A DNA stretch of 64,000 nucleotides from Cytobacillus sp. S13-E01 (GCF_029193815.1 NZ_JARFVC010000007.1:87650-151649), one strand, 5' to 3'; shown: positions 35,706-45,657, numbered from the stretch's first letter. Notes: generated by a model from the sequence alone, not told the origin. Program-made: numbers and translations.

Positions 35706-36695
35706 TTAAACCTCCAATGCTTCAGTATTCTTATATAACCAACATCTGCATGTGTGGCTTTGTTCAACACTAGTTAACTCTGGTTCACTTTCTAAGCAAA
35801 CATTCATAACTTCTGAACATCGTGGTGCAAATTTGCAGCCCTTTGGAAGATTACTAGGGTTAGGAACATTGCCTGGAATTGATTCTAACCTGTCTGCCTT
35901 TTGACCTAACTTAGGAACAGAGCCAATCAATCCCTTTGTATAGGGGTGTTTTGGATTTTCAAACATTGTGAATACATCTGTTTCCTCAACCACCTTACCT
36001 GCATACATGACAACAACTCTGTCACACATTTCGGCTACAACTCCTAAATCATGTGTAATTAACATAATTGAAGTATCACTTTCTTCTCGGAGATTTCTCA
36101 TTAAATCTAGGATTTGAGCTTGAATCGTTACGTCTAATGCTGTTGTCGGTTCATCAGCAATTAACAATTTTGGCTTACAAGCCATGGCCATCGCTATCAT
36201 GACTCGTTGTCTCATCCCACCAGAAAGTTGGTATGGATATTCATTTACAATCTCATCAGCTCTGGGTATCCCTACTAGTTGCAACATTTTAACGGAATGC
36301 TCTCGAGCTTGCTTATTATCATATTTCATATGGAGGACTATCGCTTCCTCTAATTGCTTACCAATTTTATAGACTGGGTTTAGCGATGTCATTGGTTCCT
36401 GAAATATCATCGCAATCTCATTTCCTCTAATCTTACGCATTTCCCTCTCAGTTTTAGTTAAAAGATTTTCCCCTTCAAATTCTATTGATCCACCTACTAT
36501 TTTACCTGGTGTATCCTTTAAAAGGCGCATCACTGATAGTGACGTAACACTTTTGCCGCAACCTGATTCACCAACAACACCGACTGTTTCTCCTTTGTTA
36601 ACAGAAATCGTTACACCGTCAACAGCCTTAACAACTCCACTATCGCCATAGAAATGTGTTTGTAACTCTTTTACAACTAATAATGGTTCTTTCAT
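35706..36695 (-). CDS. Peptide ABC transporter ATP-binding protein (DppD/OppD type)
   Basis: About 329 residues. Walker [10 protein letters not shown], signature LSGGMRQRVMIAMAM, Walker B PKLLIADEPTTALD, and the C-terminal GCKFAPRCSEVM extension of OppD/DppD proteins. I use the ATG at 36695, which follows GGGAGAG by seven bases; nine further codons are open upstream but overlap that ribosome binding site. Confidence 0.93.
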   Translation of the reverse strand: MKEPLLVVKELQTHFYGDSGVVKAVDGVTISVNKGETVGVVGESGCGKSVTSLSVMRLLKDTPGKIVGGSIEFEGENLLTKTEREMRKIRGNEIAMIFQEPMTSLNPVYKIGKQLEEAIVLHMKYDNKQAREHSVKMLQLVGIPRADEIVNEYPYQLSGGMRQRVMIAMAMACKPKLLIADEPTTALDVTIQAQILDLMRNLREESDTSIMLITHDLGVVAEMCDRVVVMYAGKVVEETDVFTMFENPKHPYTKGLIGSVPKLGQKADRLESIPGNVPNPSNLPKGCKFAPRCSEVMNVCLESEPELTSVEQSHTCRCWLYKNTEALEV

Positions 36696-36722
36696 AAAAA
36701 AACTCTCCCTTCTATGAATCAT

Positions 36723-37628
36723 CTAATCTTTTATTTTCGGATCTAGTGCATCACGTAAACCATCACCAAGGAGATTGAAAGCCAATACAGTTACAAAAAT
36801 TGCCATGCCTGGGAAAAACGTAACGTGTGGAGCTGTATTTAAGTAGTCCCGTCCACTACTAAGCATCGCACCCCATTCAGGTGTCGGAGGCTGTGCCCCT
36901 AACCCCAGGAAACTAAGACTAGCGGCAATTAAAATTGCCGAACCGATTCGCATTGTAAAATAAACGATAATACTTGAAACAGTTCCTGGAAAAATATGTT
37001 TCCAAATAATGCGTCGATGCTTCGCACCTATTGATTTGGTTGCTTCTACATAAACTGTAGACTTAACTGATAATGTACTACTACGAACAATCCTAGCAAA
37101 AATTGGAACACTGAATATAGCTATTGCAATTACTACATTTTCAAGGCCTGGCCCTAATATCGCAATGATTCCAATAGCTAGCAGTATCCCAGGAAAGGCA
37201 AATAAAATATCACAAAAGCGCATTATAATACTATCTAACCATTTACCGTAATAACCACTAATTAATCCAAGAAAAGTCCCACATACCGCTCCCAAAAAGA
37301 CAGAAACCAAACCGACAAATAACGATATTTTCGTTCCTTCTAAGATGCGACTAAAAATATCACGTCCGTACGCATCCGTTCCTGCCAAATGTTCAAAAGA
37401 AGGACCTTCTAGAACATGATCATAATCAGGCTCTTCTGAAGAATACGGTGCAATAAAAGGGCCTGTAACGGCTACTATAAATAAAAGCAAAATAAATACA
37501 CCAGAAACCATTGCTAATCTCTGTTTTTTAAATTTCTTCCAAAACTCAGATAGTGGTGTTTTCTTATTAGTCTGGTCTGAAACAGGTAATTTGGTGCTAA
37601 CATTTTGTTCCGCTTGAACTTCCGCCAT
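36723..37628 (-). CDS. Peptide ABC transporter permease (DppC/OppC type)
   Basis: 301 residues with a long polar N-terminus, one helix near 40-60 and a five-helix permease domain. The cytoplasmic coupling (EAA) loop reads YVEATKSIGAKHRRIIWKHI and the LAGTDAYGRDIFSRI segment is typical of OppC/DppC. Pairs with the permease encoded 26 bp upstream. Confidence 0.92.
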   Translation of the reverse strand: MAEVQAEQNVSTKLPVSDQTNKKTPLSEFWKKFKKQRLAMVSGVFILLLFIVAVTGPFIAPYSSEEPDYDHVLEGPSFEHLAGTDAYGRDIFSRILEGTKISLFVGLVSVFLGAVCGTFLGLISGYYGKWLDSIIMRFCDILFAFPGILLAIGIIAILGPGLENVVIAIAIFSVPIFARIVRSSTLSVKSTVYVEATKSIGAKHRRIIWKHIFPGTVSSIIVYFTMRIGSAILIAASLSFLGLGAQPPTPEWGAMLSSGRDYLNTAPHVTFFPGMAIFVTVLAFNLLGDGLRDALDPKIKD

Positions 37629-37653
37629 GTGCTGTACCTCCTTTTCCTATAAA

Positions 37654-38574
37654 TTACTCAAAACGTATTTGTGGATTAAGAAAACCGTATAATAAATCCA
37701 CGATTAGATTTATTAGAATAAATTCTAGTGCAAATAGTAACATCTCTGCCTGAATAACTGGATAATCTCTGAATGACACCGAATCAATTAGCAATCGACC
37801 AAGACCTGGCCAGCTAAAAACTGTTTCGATGACAATTGACCCCCCCAATAAAAATCCAAATTGCAGACCAGTCATCGTTACAACAGGAATCATCGCATTT
37901 TTCAGTCCATGTCCCCAAACAACTTTGTTTTCATTTAATCCCTTAGCTCTTCCTGTACGAATATAATCCTCTTTTAATATATCCATCAATGATGAACGAG
38001 AAAATCTAGCGATAACAGCTGCTACTCCTGCACCTAAAGTAAGTGAAGGGAGAATGTAACTTTTCCAAGAATCCATACCTCCTGTAGGTAACCAACCAAG
38101 TTGAACTGAAAATAACTGCATCAACATTAATCCCAACCAGAAGGATGGTAATGATATTCCCGAGACTGCCCCGAACATCCCCACATAATCCTGCCATTTA
38201 TTGCGCTTTGTTGCCGAAATAACCCCTATTAATAATCCAATTACTACCGCCCAAGCCATACTCCAAAAAGTTAACCAAAAGGTTGGCATAAAACGTGAGG
38301 CAATCTCTTCAAATACAGGTCGTTTTGTTTTTAATGAAGTTCCTAAATCACCTTGTAGCAAATTTGACATAAAAGTAAAGTATTGAGTATGTAATGGTTT
38401 ATCTAATCCTAGTTCTTTTCGAACCATCTCTACATCTTGTAAACTTGCATCTTGACCAGCTACTAATCTAGCTGGATCACCTGGTATCATGTGTACAAAC
38501 AAAAAAATGAAGATGGAAACGAAAAATAAAATAGGAATAATTCCTAGTAATCGTTTAACTAAATACTTTAACAT
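37654..38574 (-). CDS. Peptide ABC transporter permease (DppB/OppB type)
   Basis: About 306 residues. Six membrane helices; [20 protein letters not shown] after helix 1 is the OppB/DppB hallmark and [20 protein letters not shown] is the EAA loop. Start taken at the ATG at 38574, six bases after AAGGGGTGA; a GTG three codons upstream overlaps that site. Separated from the binding-protein gene by a stable hairpin. Confidence 0.92.
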   Translation of the reverse strand: MLKYLVKRLLGIIPILFFVSIFIFLFVHMIPGDPARLVAGQDASLQDVEMVRKELGLDKPLHTQYFTFMSNLLQGDLGTSLKTKRPVFEEIASRFMPTFWLTFWSMAWAVVIGLLIGVISATKRNKWQDYVGMFGAVSGISLPSFWLGLMLMQLFSVQLGWLPTGGMDSWKSYILPSLTLGAGVAAVIARFSRSSLMDILKEDYIRTGRAKGLNENKVVWGHGLKNAMIPVVTMTGLQFGFLLGGSIVIETVFSWPGLGRLLIDSVSFRDYPVIQAEMLLFALEFILINLIVDLLYGFLNPQIRFE

Positions 38575-38603
38575 TAGATTCACCCCTTGCCAAAATAATA
38601 GTC

Positions 38604-38628
38604 GAGCGCTATATCAACTATAGCGCTC
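38604..38628. other. Intercistronic hairpin between binding-protein and permease genes
   Basis: GAGCGCTATA / TATAGCGCTC, ten perfect bp with a five-base loop. The T-run lies on the plus strand, where no gene ends, so on the transcribed minus strand it more likely attenuates or stabilises mRNA, giving more binding protein than permease. Confidence 0.65.
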
Positions 38629-38638
38629 AACTTTTTTA

Positions 38639-40258
38639 TTATTCTTTAATTTCTACGTTTTCAACACTTAACGATCCATCAGGTAGTAAGTAAATTCCTT
38701 CTAAATAGTTTTTCTTACCTGCCATTGTGTCGTCAACAGACAAGAATGTCCATGGGGCTTCGTCCCAGATAAGTTTTTGTACCTTTTCATATGCATCTTT
38801 ACGCTTCTCTGAATCTGCAGTAGCTAGCGCTGCTGAAATCAAACTGTTAACTTCTGCATTGTCAAAGTATGCAGTATTATAAGATTTTGGTGGATAAGCA
38901 TCCTTACCACCTACAAGTGGACGAATTCCCCAGTCAGCATCACCAGTTGATGGAGACCAACCTCCATAATAAAGTTCAAGTTCAGCATCTTCTGGATTTA
39001 CAACTGACCAAATCTTTTCAGACATTGTACCTGACTCCATTGGAACTACTTCCAATTTGACATTAATTTGAGCAAGTTGTTGTTGTAAAAATTCCATTCC
39101 TTTGATAGAAGAAGAATTATTTGATCCCCAAACAGTTGCTTCAAACCCGTTTTCATAACCGGCTTCTTTTAGTAATTCTTTTGCCTTTTCTACATTAAAC
39201 TCATAAACCTCTTGTTGTGAATAAAATTGGGTGTTTGGAGCGATTATCGAATCTAGCTTAGTTGCGTATCCATTCATAACAACTTTAATAAAAGCATCTT
39301 TATTCACTGCATAGTTTATTGCCTGACGAACTCTTACATCGTTGTATGGTTCCTTCAATGTGTTCATTGCTAAATAGCGAACAATAATTGAAGGTGCATT
39401 TTCTACAACAATTCCATCTTTACCATTTATACTTTCAGCTTGTTCTGATGGTACAGGATAAATAAAGTCCGCTTCACCAGTTTGTAACATTGCTACACGC
39501 GTACCATTTTCTGGTGTCGGCTTGAAAGTAATTGAATCAAGTTTCGGGAATTCAGATTTCCAATAGTTCTCATTTTTCTTTACTTTTAAATAATCTCCAG
39601 GTACCCATTCGTCAAAAATATACTGACCAGTACCCACTGGGTTTTGAGATACCTCTTTACCGTACGTTTCTAATGCCTTTGGACTAATCATCATTGCAGC
39701 TGGATGTGCAAAGTTATTAATCATCGCTCCAAACGGTTCACTTAGAACAACCTTCACCGTATATTCATTAACCACTTGAGTCTCCTTTACAATTGCAAAT
39801 AAACTGTGTCTTTTTAAGTTATTATCCGGATTAGCAAGTCTATCAACATTTACTTTTACTGCTTCAGCATTGAAAGGCTCGCCATCATGGAATGAAACAC
39901 CTTGACGAAGAGTAAATGTGAATTCAGTTGCTTCATCATTACTCTCAAATTTTTCAGCAAGGACTGGTATAACATTCATATCCTTATCAAAACCAACTAG
40001 ACCTTCTAGCATTGTTTTTTGTGCAGAGTAGGACAACGTATCGTTTGTGTCATGTGGGTCCATACTAATAAAGTTATCAGCAACTGCGATAATAATATCC
40101 TTATTTTTCTTTTCGACTACTTCTTGCTCTTTAGGTTCTGAATCTTTAGGCTTCTCTGTGCTGTCGTTATTAGTTGCGGTGTTGTTTGAACAGCCAATTA
40201 ACAATAAACTAAACATCATAAACACTGCAAACACTGAATATAGATACTTCTTTTTCAC
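38639..40258 (-). CDS. Peptide ABC transporter substrate-binding lipoprotein (DppA/GsiB type, SBP family 5)
   Basis: 539-residue solute-binding protein. The signal peptide ends in LLLIGC with Cys23 as lipid anchor. A SBP_bac_5 body follows, including TFTLRQGVSFHDGEPFNAEAV and the RYLAMNTLKEPYNDVRVRQAI region (read in parts). The closest general types are the dipeptide/glutathione/nickel binding proteins; actual ligand unknown. Neighbouring asparaginase and D-aminopeptidase point toward peptides containing Asn/Asp or D-residues. Confidence 0.9.
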   Translation of the reverse strand: MKKKYLYSVFAVFMMFSLLLIGCSNNTATNNDSTEKPKDSEPKEQEVVEKKNKDIIIAVADNFISMDPHDTNDTLSYSAQKTMLEGLVGFDKDMNVIPVLAEKFESNDEATEFTFTLRQGVSFHDGEPFNAEAVKVNVDRLANPDNNLKRHSLFAIVKETQVVNEYTVKVVLSEPFGAMINNFAHPAAMMISPKALETYGKEVSQNPVGTGQYIFDEWVPGDYLKVKKNENYWKSEFPKLDSITFKPTPENGTRVAMLQTGEADFIYPVPSEQAESINGKDGIVVENAPSIIVRYLAMNTLKEPYNDVRVRQAINYAVNKDAFIKVVMNGYATKLDSIIAPNTQFYSQQEVYEFNVEKAKELLKEAGYENGFEATVWGSNNSSSIKGMEFLQQQLAQINVKLEVVPMESGTMSEKIWSVVNPEDAELELYYGGWSPSTGDADWGIRPLVGGKDAYPPKSYNTAYFDNAEVNSLISAALATADSEKRKDAYEKVQKLIWDEAPWTFLSVDDTMAGKKNYLEGIYLLPDGSLSVENVEIKE

Positions 40259-40308
40259 ATTTTTTCCCCCTCTTTGATTAGAAAAATATATATAAAGTGC
40301 ACTGCACC

Positions 40309-41310
40309 TTACAACCTGAAATTTGCTACTAGTTCGCCGATTACTTCATTTCTTGCATTTCGTAGTTTAGGGTGATAGTAATCCATTAACTCTTTTGTTT
40401 GAACTTGATCTATTAACTTGAGCTGATGCAGTACTTCTACCGCCACAGGATACATGGCTCTTCCATTTCCATCTTCTATCTTAATGGCAACCCCTATACC
40501 AGTTTCATTATCACCAATGCAATAAACAGCTTCAGCTCCTGCCTTGGCGAAAAACCTACCTTTGCCTACTTTCATAAAGTCCGTACAGAAACGATTCGTA
40601 CCTCCCACCATCTCAGGAGCGCTCGTCATTGCATTTGTAATTCGTTTCACTGCTTTCCCTCTCGTTTCACCGAGTTTTTCAGAACTTGCCATTCTTGCAT
40701 AACCATAGGCTAGCGATTGTAAAGGTAGCCCATGAACAGGTACCCCACAACCATCGATTCCAATTTCTATTTCATCAGAAGGAAATTCACAAATCTCACT
40801 TACTGATTTTAAGATTCTTTGCTGAACAGGGTGATTTAGTGCATAATAAGTTTCGATTGGTTCGTTCATATATTTGGCTGTAGCTAGCATTCCTGTATGC
40901 TTACCTGAACAGTTGTTGTATAGAGGAGTTACCTCTTGCCCTGCCAATATCAATTGCTTATATGTATCCTGCCATCTTGGAATGTGAGTTCCGCATTGTA
41001 ACGCAGTATCAGCTAACTCAACTCTTTTTAAAATGGATAGAACCCGATCAGTGTGCATTACCTCTCCATTATGGGAAGCGCAACAAAGTGATAGATCAGC
41101 AGCACTGAATTCGTAATAATCAGCAGCACCTGTCTCAACAACCGGAATGGCCTGAATTGGTTTCATTGACGAACGAGCATATACTTTTGCATTCGGATTC
41201 CCTACACCATAGAGAAGCGTTCCTTTTGCATCTACAACTGCTATATGTCCTTTATGTATACTTTCTATATGGTTTCCTCTAACAACGTTTACTAGACTAC
41301 TAGCCTCCAT
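40309..41310 (-). CDS. L-asparaginase II family protein (thermolabile Rhizobium type)
   Basis: About 333 residues of the asparaginase II family unrelated to EcAII. The N-terminal ASSLVNVVRGNHIESIHKGH, YARSSMKPIQAIP, CASHNGE, NNCSGKHTGML and IGIDGCGVPVHGLPL segments are the family signatures, including the Ser/Lys/Cys residues of its active site. First gene of the apparent operon with the peptide importer. Start placed at the ATG at 41310, six bases after GGAGATG; the frame extends five codons further. Hydrolysis of asparagine or of Asn released from peptides is likely. Confidence 0.85.
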   Translation of the reverse strand: MEASSLVNVVRGNHIESIHKGHIAVVDAKGTLLYGVGNPNAKVYARSSMKPIQAIPVVETGAADYYEFSAADLSLCCASHNGEVMHTDRVLSILKRVELADTALQCGTHIPRWQDTYKQLILAGQEVTPLYNNCSGKHTGMLATAKYMNEPIETYYALNHPVQQRILKSVSEICEFPSDEIEIGIDGCGVPVHGLPLQSLAYGYARMASSEKLGETRGKAVKRITNAMTSAPEMVGGTNRFCTDFMKVGKGRFFAKAGAEAVYCIGDNETGIGVAIKIEDGNGRAMYPVAVEVLHQLKLIDQVQTKELMDYYHPKLRNARNEVIGELVANFRL

Positions 41311-41463
41311 GAAACACATCTCCATTTATTATATCTTCTGACTATTTTAAATAATGATATAACACGTTTCAACCAATTACAACCAATTTATCAGGAAAAT
41401 ATTAAAATAAATTGGTTTTATTTTAGATTTCATAACATAACAACATAAAACAACTTATTAATA

Positions 41464-41626
41464 AGAAAAACTCAGGGCGCCCGCCTATCGGCGACAAGCA
41501 TAAGACGAGACGGCTTGAAGGTGGTTCTTTAACCTTCCGGACGGATTGGCTTATGACCTCGAGCCTATGGAGCCTAGATGTAGACACAAAAACAAGGTAA
41601 AAATTTTATACTTTTTTACCTTTTAA
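41464..41626. repeat. Dispersed palindromic repeat, copy R2
   Basis: About 160 bp with the shared order CAGGGCGCCCGCC, GGCGACAAGCATAAGAC, the GGTGGTTCTTTAACC hairpin, CTCGAGCCTATGG and a final TTTTATACTTTTTTACCTTTT. More diverged than R3 and R4. The 360-bp gap between the asparaginase and methyltransferase genes contains nothing else I recognise. Confidence 0.8.
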
Positions 41627-41674
41627 ATAAAAAAAGCAATAGTATCAAACCTGACACCATTACATTTCCTTTTA

Positions 41675-42458
41675 TTATAATTTATTCGATTTCTCACAGA
41701 GTACCATCCACTCATCAATCTCGTGAGACTGGATTCGATTGTTATTGATAACTACTGAAAAATATTTTTGGGTATCCACACTTGCAGCAAACATATATTG
41801 TTTAACTCTATCAATTTGTTCCTGGCTAATAGTCGTTCTTGCCACCCAAGGAAATTGAAAGGTCTTTTTACGGTTTAATGATTGAATTACTTGTAAGCCA
41901 TATAAATCAAATAATTTTTGCCACTCATTAACTGAAAGACATCGAACATGACTATCATCTCTTAACCTTTCCACAGTATTCATAAATTCGTCTAAGCTAC
42001 CCTCTCCTGGAGCGACATTATCTATAAGTAAAAACTTTCCACCAGGTTTTAATACTCTCGCTACCTCTATAATAAACTCTTTAGGAATTGTGAAATGATG
42101 TGGAGTTATACAGCAAGTAATCAAATCAAATGTATCTTCTAAAAAGGGCAATGCTTCCGCATCAGCAATTACGTGCCAAATACTTCTATAATCCTTTTTC
42201 AAGTGACGGGCCGTGTTTGCTAACATTTTCTCTGTTAAATCCGTTGCGAATACAGCCGAAACATGTGGGGCTATTGTTTTCGTAACATGTCCACCACCCG
42301 TTGCAATATCCAAGAATATACAATCTGACTGAGGTTGCAGCCACTGAACTGATAAGGAAAGGTCATCACCCTTTGCATGAATCTCACTTGTAACATATTC
42401 TTCCGCACTCTAACCAAAACACACTTTTTGCCCTTTGCTTAATTTCTTCATTTTCCAT
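41675..42458 (-). pseudogene. SAM-dependent methyltransferase (YcgJ-like) with a 5' frameshift
   Basis: The 212-residue downstream frame starts at the SAM-binding motif DIATGGGHVTK and continues ADAEALPFLEDTFDLITC and ARVLKPGGKFLLID. In the frame just upstream of that ATG the sequence still reads SAEEYVTSEIHAKG then DCIFLDIATGGG, back to a stop. A start at 42458 with AGGAGG opens MENEEIKQRAKSVF in another frame. One extra base near 42415 would explain the break. So the gene is probably frameshifted (or the base is a sequencing error); an internal start would lose the first 50 residues. Confidence 0.8.
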
Positions 42459-42803
42459 TTCCTAATACCTCCTTTTTCAAATTAAAAAACTATATATCTT
42501 ATAATGATTTTATTATATCTAACTTCAAAACAATTAAACTAATTTAATTACTAGCACGAAGTTTAGCCCTACTTTGGTTTTTATGTACTTATTTACCATA
42601 ACAAATGATTCTACTATTCTTACCTTATTTATATGTTCTCACATTCAACCATAAACACGAAAAAAAGTCATCAAGAGCACAATCTGAGTTGCGCACAACA
42701 CCCATTTACATGCACGTAGAATAATTACTTAGCAAGAAAAGCTAGGGGCGCACCTGGAGCTAAACACTAAAACTAGATACAACTTTTATACTATCAAATA
42801 AGT
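42459..42803. other. Intergenic region with partial repeat R6
   Basis: 345 bp without an ORF. At 42733-42800 lies a short relative of the R family keeping only its two ends (AAGAAAAGCTAGGGGCGC and CTGGAGCTAAACACTAAAACT), as if the middle had been deleted. Confidence 0.6.
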
Positions 42804-42844
42804 AAAAAGTAGAACCTCATTAAAATTTTGAGGTTCTACTTTTA
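42804..42844 (-). terminator. Terminator of the ketone-body operon
   Basis: AAAGTAGAACCTCA / TGAGGTTCTACTTT, 14 perfect bp, beginning 4 bp after the dehydrogenase stop and followed by TTACTTATTT on the minus strand. Confidence 0.8.
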
Positions 42845-42846
42845 AT

Positions 42847-43623
42847 TTATTGTGCCGTATACCCACCATCGATTACGCAAGCCTGACCAGTAATACCTTT
42901 TGCAAGATCACTTGCTAAAAAGATTGCGTAATTAGCAATTTCATCCACTGCTAATAGTCTTTTTTGTGGAACTAGTGGATAGATAATTTCCTCTAGCACT
43001 TTTTCTAATGGTACATTTCTTGTTTTTGCAAGTTCACTTAATTGGTTACGAACAAGGGGTGTGTCAACATAACCTGGACAAACTGCATTAACAGTAATGC
43101 CATGCTCCGCCCCTTCTAATGCAGCAACCTTTGATAATCCAATTACACCATGCTTTGCACTATTGTAGGCAGCTTTTCCAGCAAAACCGACTAATCCATT
43201 GATAGACGCCATATTAATGATTCGACCAAACTTTTGTTTCTTCATAATTGGGAAAACATGTTTGATCGCTATAAAAGGCGCTGTTAACATAATTGATAGC
43301 AATAGTTCAAATTTTTCAGTTGGAAAATCTTCAAGATTTGCAACGTGCTGAAGTCCGGCGTTATTTATCAAACAGTCTATTCTTCCAAATTTGTTTACGG
43401 CCTGATCAAGAGCCTGTTTCATCTCAGTTTCGTCCGTTACGTTACATTTGAGACCGATTACGTCAAAGCCCTCATTTTGTAGTGCTTGTGCTGCTTCTTT
43501 TACTCCAGCTTCATCTAAATCTGTAAGTGCTACCCTTGCTCCATTTTCTGCAAATGTTTTACCTATTTCAAGACCAATTCCTCTTGCTGCACCTGTTATA
43601 AAAACTATCTTTTTGTCAACCAC
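42847..43623 (-). CDS. 3-hydroxybutyrate dehydrogenase (SDR family)
   Basis: 258-residue short-chain dehydrogenase. The TGAARGIGLEIG nucleotide motif is at the N-terminus, NNAGLQHVANLEDFP follows, the catalytic Ser is in INMASINGLVG and the Tyr/Lys in AAYNSAKHGVIG; the QKRLLAVDEIANY region is characteristic of D-3-hydroxybutyrate dehydrogenases. Oxidises 3-hydroxybutyrate to acetoacetate. It is third after the CoA-transferase chimera and a GntP permease, a layout like yxjF in the B. subtilis yxjC-scoA-scoB-yxjF cluster. GTG start after AAAGGATGG. Confidence 0.88.
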   Translation of the reverse strand: MVDKKIVFITGAARGIGLEIGKTFAENGARVALTDLDEAGVKEAAQALQNEGFDVIGLKCNVTDETEMKQALDQAVNKFGRIDCLINNAGLQHVANLEDFPTEKFELLLSIMLTAPFIAIKHVFPIMKKQKFGRIINMASINGLVGFAGKAAYNSAKHGVIGLSKVAALEGAEHGITVNAVCPGYVDTPLVRNQLSELAKTRNVPLEKVLEEIIYPLVPQKRLLAVDEIANYAIFLASDLAKGITGQACVIDGGYTAQ

Positions 43624-43647
43624 GCTGCAACCATCCTTTCTAATAAA

Positions 43648-44967
43648 TTAGATACCCAAACCAAATGAGAACAATGCAATGGCAATGGCTAAGCCGATTA
43701 ATGGTACGACTACAGATACAATTCCAACTGCACCATACGCATCTTTATGTGATTCACCACAGATTGCACGAACAGTAGTTACAACATAACCATTATGTGG
43801 AAGTGAATCTAATGCTCCTGATGAAATAGCAACTGTTCTATGGAGTGCTTCTGTATTCACTCCAAGATCCATATAATGTGGTGCAATAAGTGGTAATGCA
43901 ATTGCCTGACCACCTGATGCTGAGCCTGTCATACCTGCAATAACACTAACGGCAATTGCTCCACCAATTAGTGGGCTACCAGGAATACTTGTCATTGCAT
44001 CAACTGCCACCTGGAATGCTGGAGCAGCCTTAGCAACGCCTCCGAATCCAACAACTGCAGCAGTATTACCAATAGCAATTAATGCACCCATTGTCCCATC
44101 GGAAACTGCATTCCAAAACGATTTAAAGTATTTACGATTCAATAAGTAGGTTGCAATAACCCCACCTAATAGCGCAATAATTAACGCTGATTGTTTTAAT
44201 GAATCATGGAAAATAAATGAGATAATGAGTACAACAACCAATGGAATTAATCCAGTTAACGGATTAGGTAAAGCTTTATTTTCTACAACTGGATCATTAT
44301 CACGAGCAACAAATGTTTCTCCTTTTGCAACCGCTTTTGTAATCATACGCTTTAACCACCAATATCCAAAAACAGCCATGAAAACAGCAACAAGTAAGCT
44401 AACTTCCCAACCAGCATATGGTGATGTGCCTAAAAATTCAATTGGAATCCAGTTTTGAATCTCAGGAGACCCTGCAGATGTCATTGTGAATGTTACAGAT
44501 CCAAGAGCTAGTGCTGCTGGAATAAATCTTCGTGGTAGGTTCGCTTGCTTAAATAAACTTAATGCCATCGGATATACTGAGAAAGCTACAACAAATAAGC
44601 TAACTCCTCCATATGTTAAAATTGCACAGGCAGCAACAACTGCCAAAACCGCTTGTTTCATTCCAAGCTTTTCAACTACCCATTTAGATACACTATCGGC
44701 TGCCCCACTGTCCTCCATTACTTTCCCGAAAATTGAGCCTAATAAGAACATTAGGTACCATGAAGTGACAAAACTTGAAAATCCAGTCATGTAGTTACCA
44801 ACAAAGTTTGCTTCACCGTCAGCTGCTAGCTGCGGAAATAAAGGTAGACCACTTAGTACCGCCACAAATAAAGCACAAAGTGGACCTGCTACAAGTAGAT
44901 TCATACCTTTCATTGTTAAATAAATTAAAAGTGCTAATCCTCCGATAAGACCAATCATACTTAACAT
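43648..44967 (-). CDS. GntP-family permease (YxjC-like)
   Basis: 439-residue membrane protein with about 12 hydrophobic segments and GntP-family motifs such as GGVSLFVVAFSVYPMAL and GSASGGQAIALPLI. The C-terminal part reads SSGALDSLPHNGYVVT. Relatives of YxjC occur beside 3-hydroxybutyrate/acetoacetate genes, so short-chain hydroxy- or keto-acid uptake is likely rather than gluconate. Second gene of the sigma-54 controlled operon. Confidence 0.87.
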   Translation of the reverse strand: MLSMIGLIGGLALLIYLTMKGMNLLVAGPLCALFVAVLSGLPLFPQLAADGEANFVGNYMTGFSSFVTSWYLMFLLGSIFGKVMEDSGAADSVSKWVVEKLGMKQAVLAVVAACAILTYGGVSLFVVAFSVYPMALSLFKQANLPRRFIPAALALGSVTFTMTSAGSPEIQNWIPIEFLGTSPYAGWEVSLLVAVFMAVFGYWWLKRMITKAVAKGETFVARDNDPVVENKALPNPLTGLIPLVVVLIISFIFHDSLKQSALIIALLGGVIATYLLNRKYFKSFWNAVSDGTMGALIAIGNTAAVVGFGGVAKAAPAFQVAVDAMTSIPGSPLIGGAIAVSVIAGMTGSASGGQAIALPLIAPHYMDLGVNTEALHRTVAISSGALDSLPHNGYVVTTVRAICGESHKDAYGAVGIVSVVVPLIGLAIAIALFSFGLGI

Positions 44968-44994
44968 TTATTTTCCCCCTATTCTCAAATAAAT

Positions 44995-45621
44995 TTAATA
45001 AACTTTCACTTCATCCACGATCAGTTCCGGCCCAGTTGATTGCTGTATATCTTCAACTGTATACCCTTCAAACACTTCAACAAGCTTCAGTCCTTTGTCT
45101 GATACATCAATAACAGCTCGATCTGTAATAATGCGGTTAACAACTGCTTTTCCTGTTAATGGTAGACTGCATTCATTGACAATCTTTGGATCACCGTTTT
45201 TACTTACATGATCCATAATGACAATGATTTTTCTGGCCCCATGAACAAGGTCCATCGCTCCACCCATACCTTTGATCATCTTGCCGGGAATCATCCAGTT
45301 TGCTAGGTCACCAGATTTTGATGGGATTAACTCAACTTCTAATTCACCAGCAAGTACTTGTCTCTCAAACTCTTTATTTTCACCTACATATGAGCCAACC
45401 ATCTTTTTAATTTGTCTATTTTTCAACAATAAACCTAAGCCCCAATTGTCGACTCCACAGTTGTTTGAGATTACGGTTAAGTCCTTCACTCCTGTTTCAA
45501 CTAATGCTAAGATAAGATTTTCTGGAATACCTACTAACCCGAATCCCCCAACCATCAAGGTTGCTCCATCTTGAATGTCTTTTACGACTTCTACAAACGA
45601 TGTATATATAGGTTTCATCAT
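44995..45621 (-). pseudogene. Chimeric ScoA-ScoB fragment (3-oxoacid CoA-transferase), internal deletion
   Basis: 208-residue ORF whose first 100 residues match the N-terminus of the CoA-transferase alpha subunit (VGGFGLVGIPENL, ISNNCGVDNWGLGLLL, GSYVGENKEFERQVL). From residue 104 it matches the C-terminus of the beta subunit (LANWMIPGKM, GMGGAMDLVHGARK, CSLPLTGKAVV, EVFEGYTVEDIQ). Intact subunits are about 235 and 220 residues. The second half of alpha and the first half of beta, including the catalytic Glu of the ENG motif, are absent, joined in frame at 45304-45322. It should be inactive as a transferase. Confidence 0.87.
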
Positions 45622-45657
45622 ATTCCTCCTTCCCTATTTTTTCTTTCATTTTTAATA

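Noticed and set aside
40259..40308. Sigma-54 promoter before the peptide-binding protein gene, given the NtrC-like neighbour
   Set aside because: No GG-N10-GC pair of the -24/-12 type is present, in line with the regulator's missing GAFTGA loop.
44995..45621. Annotation as an ordinary CoA-transferase subunit
   Set aside because: The two halves match different subunits and the total length is below either; see the chimera finding.
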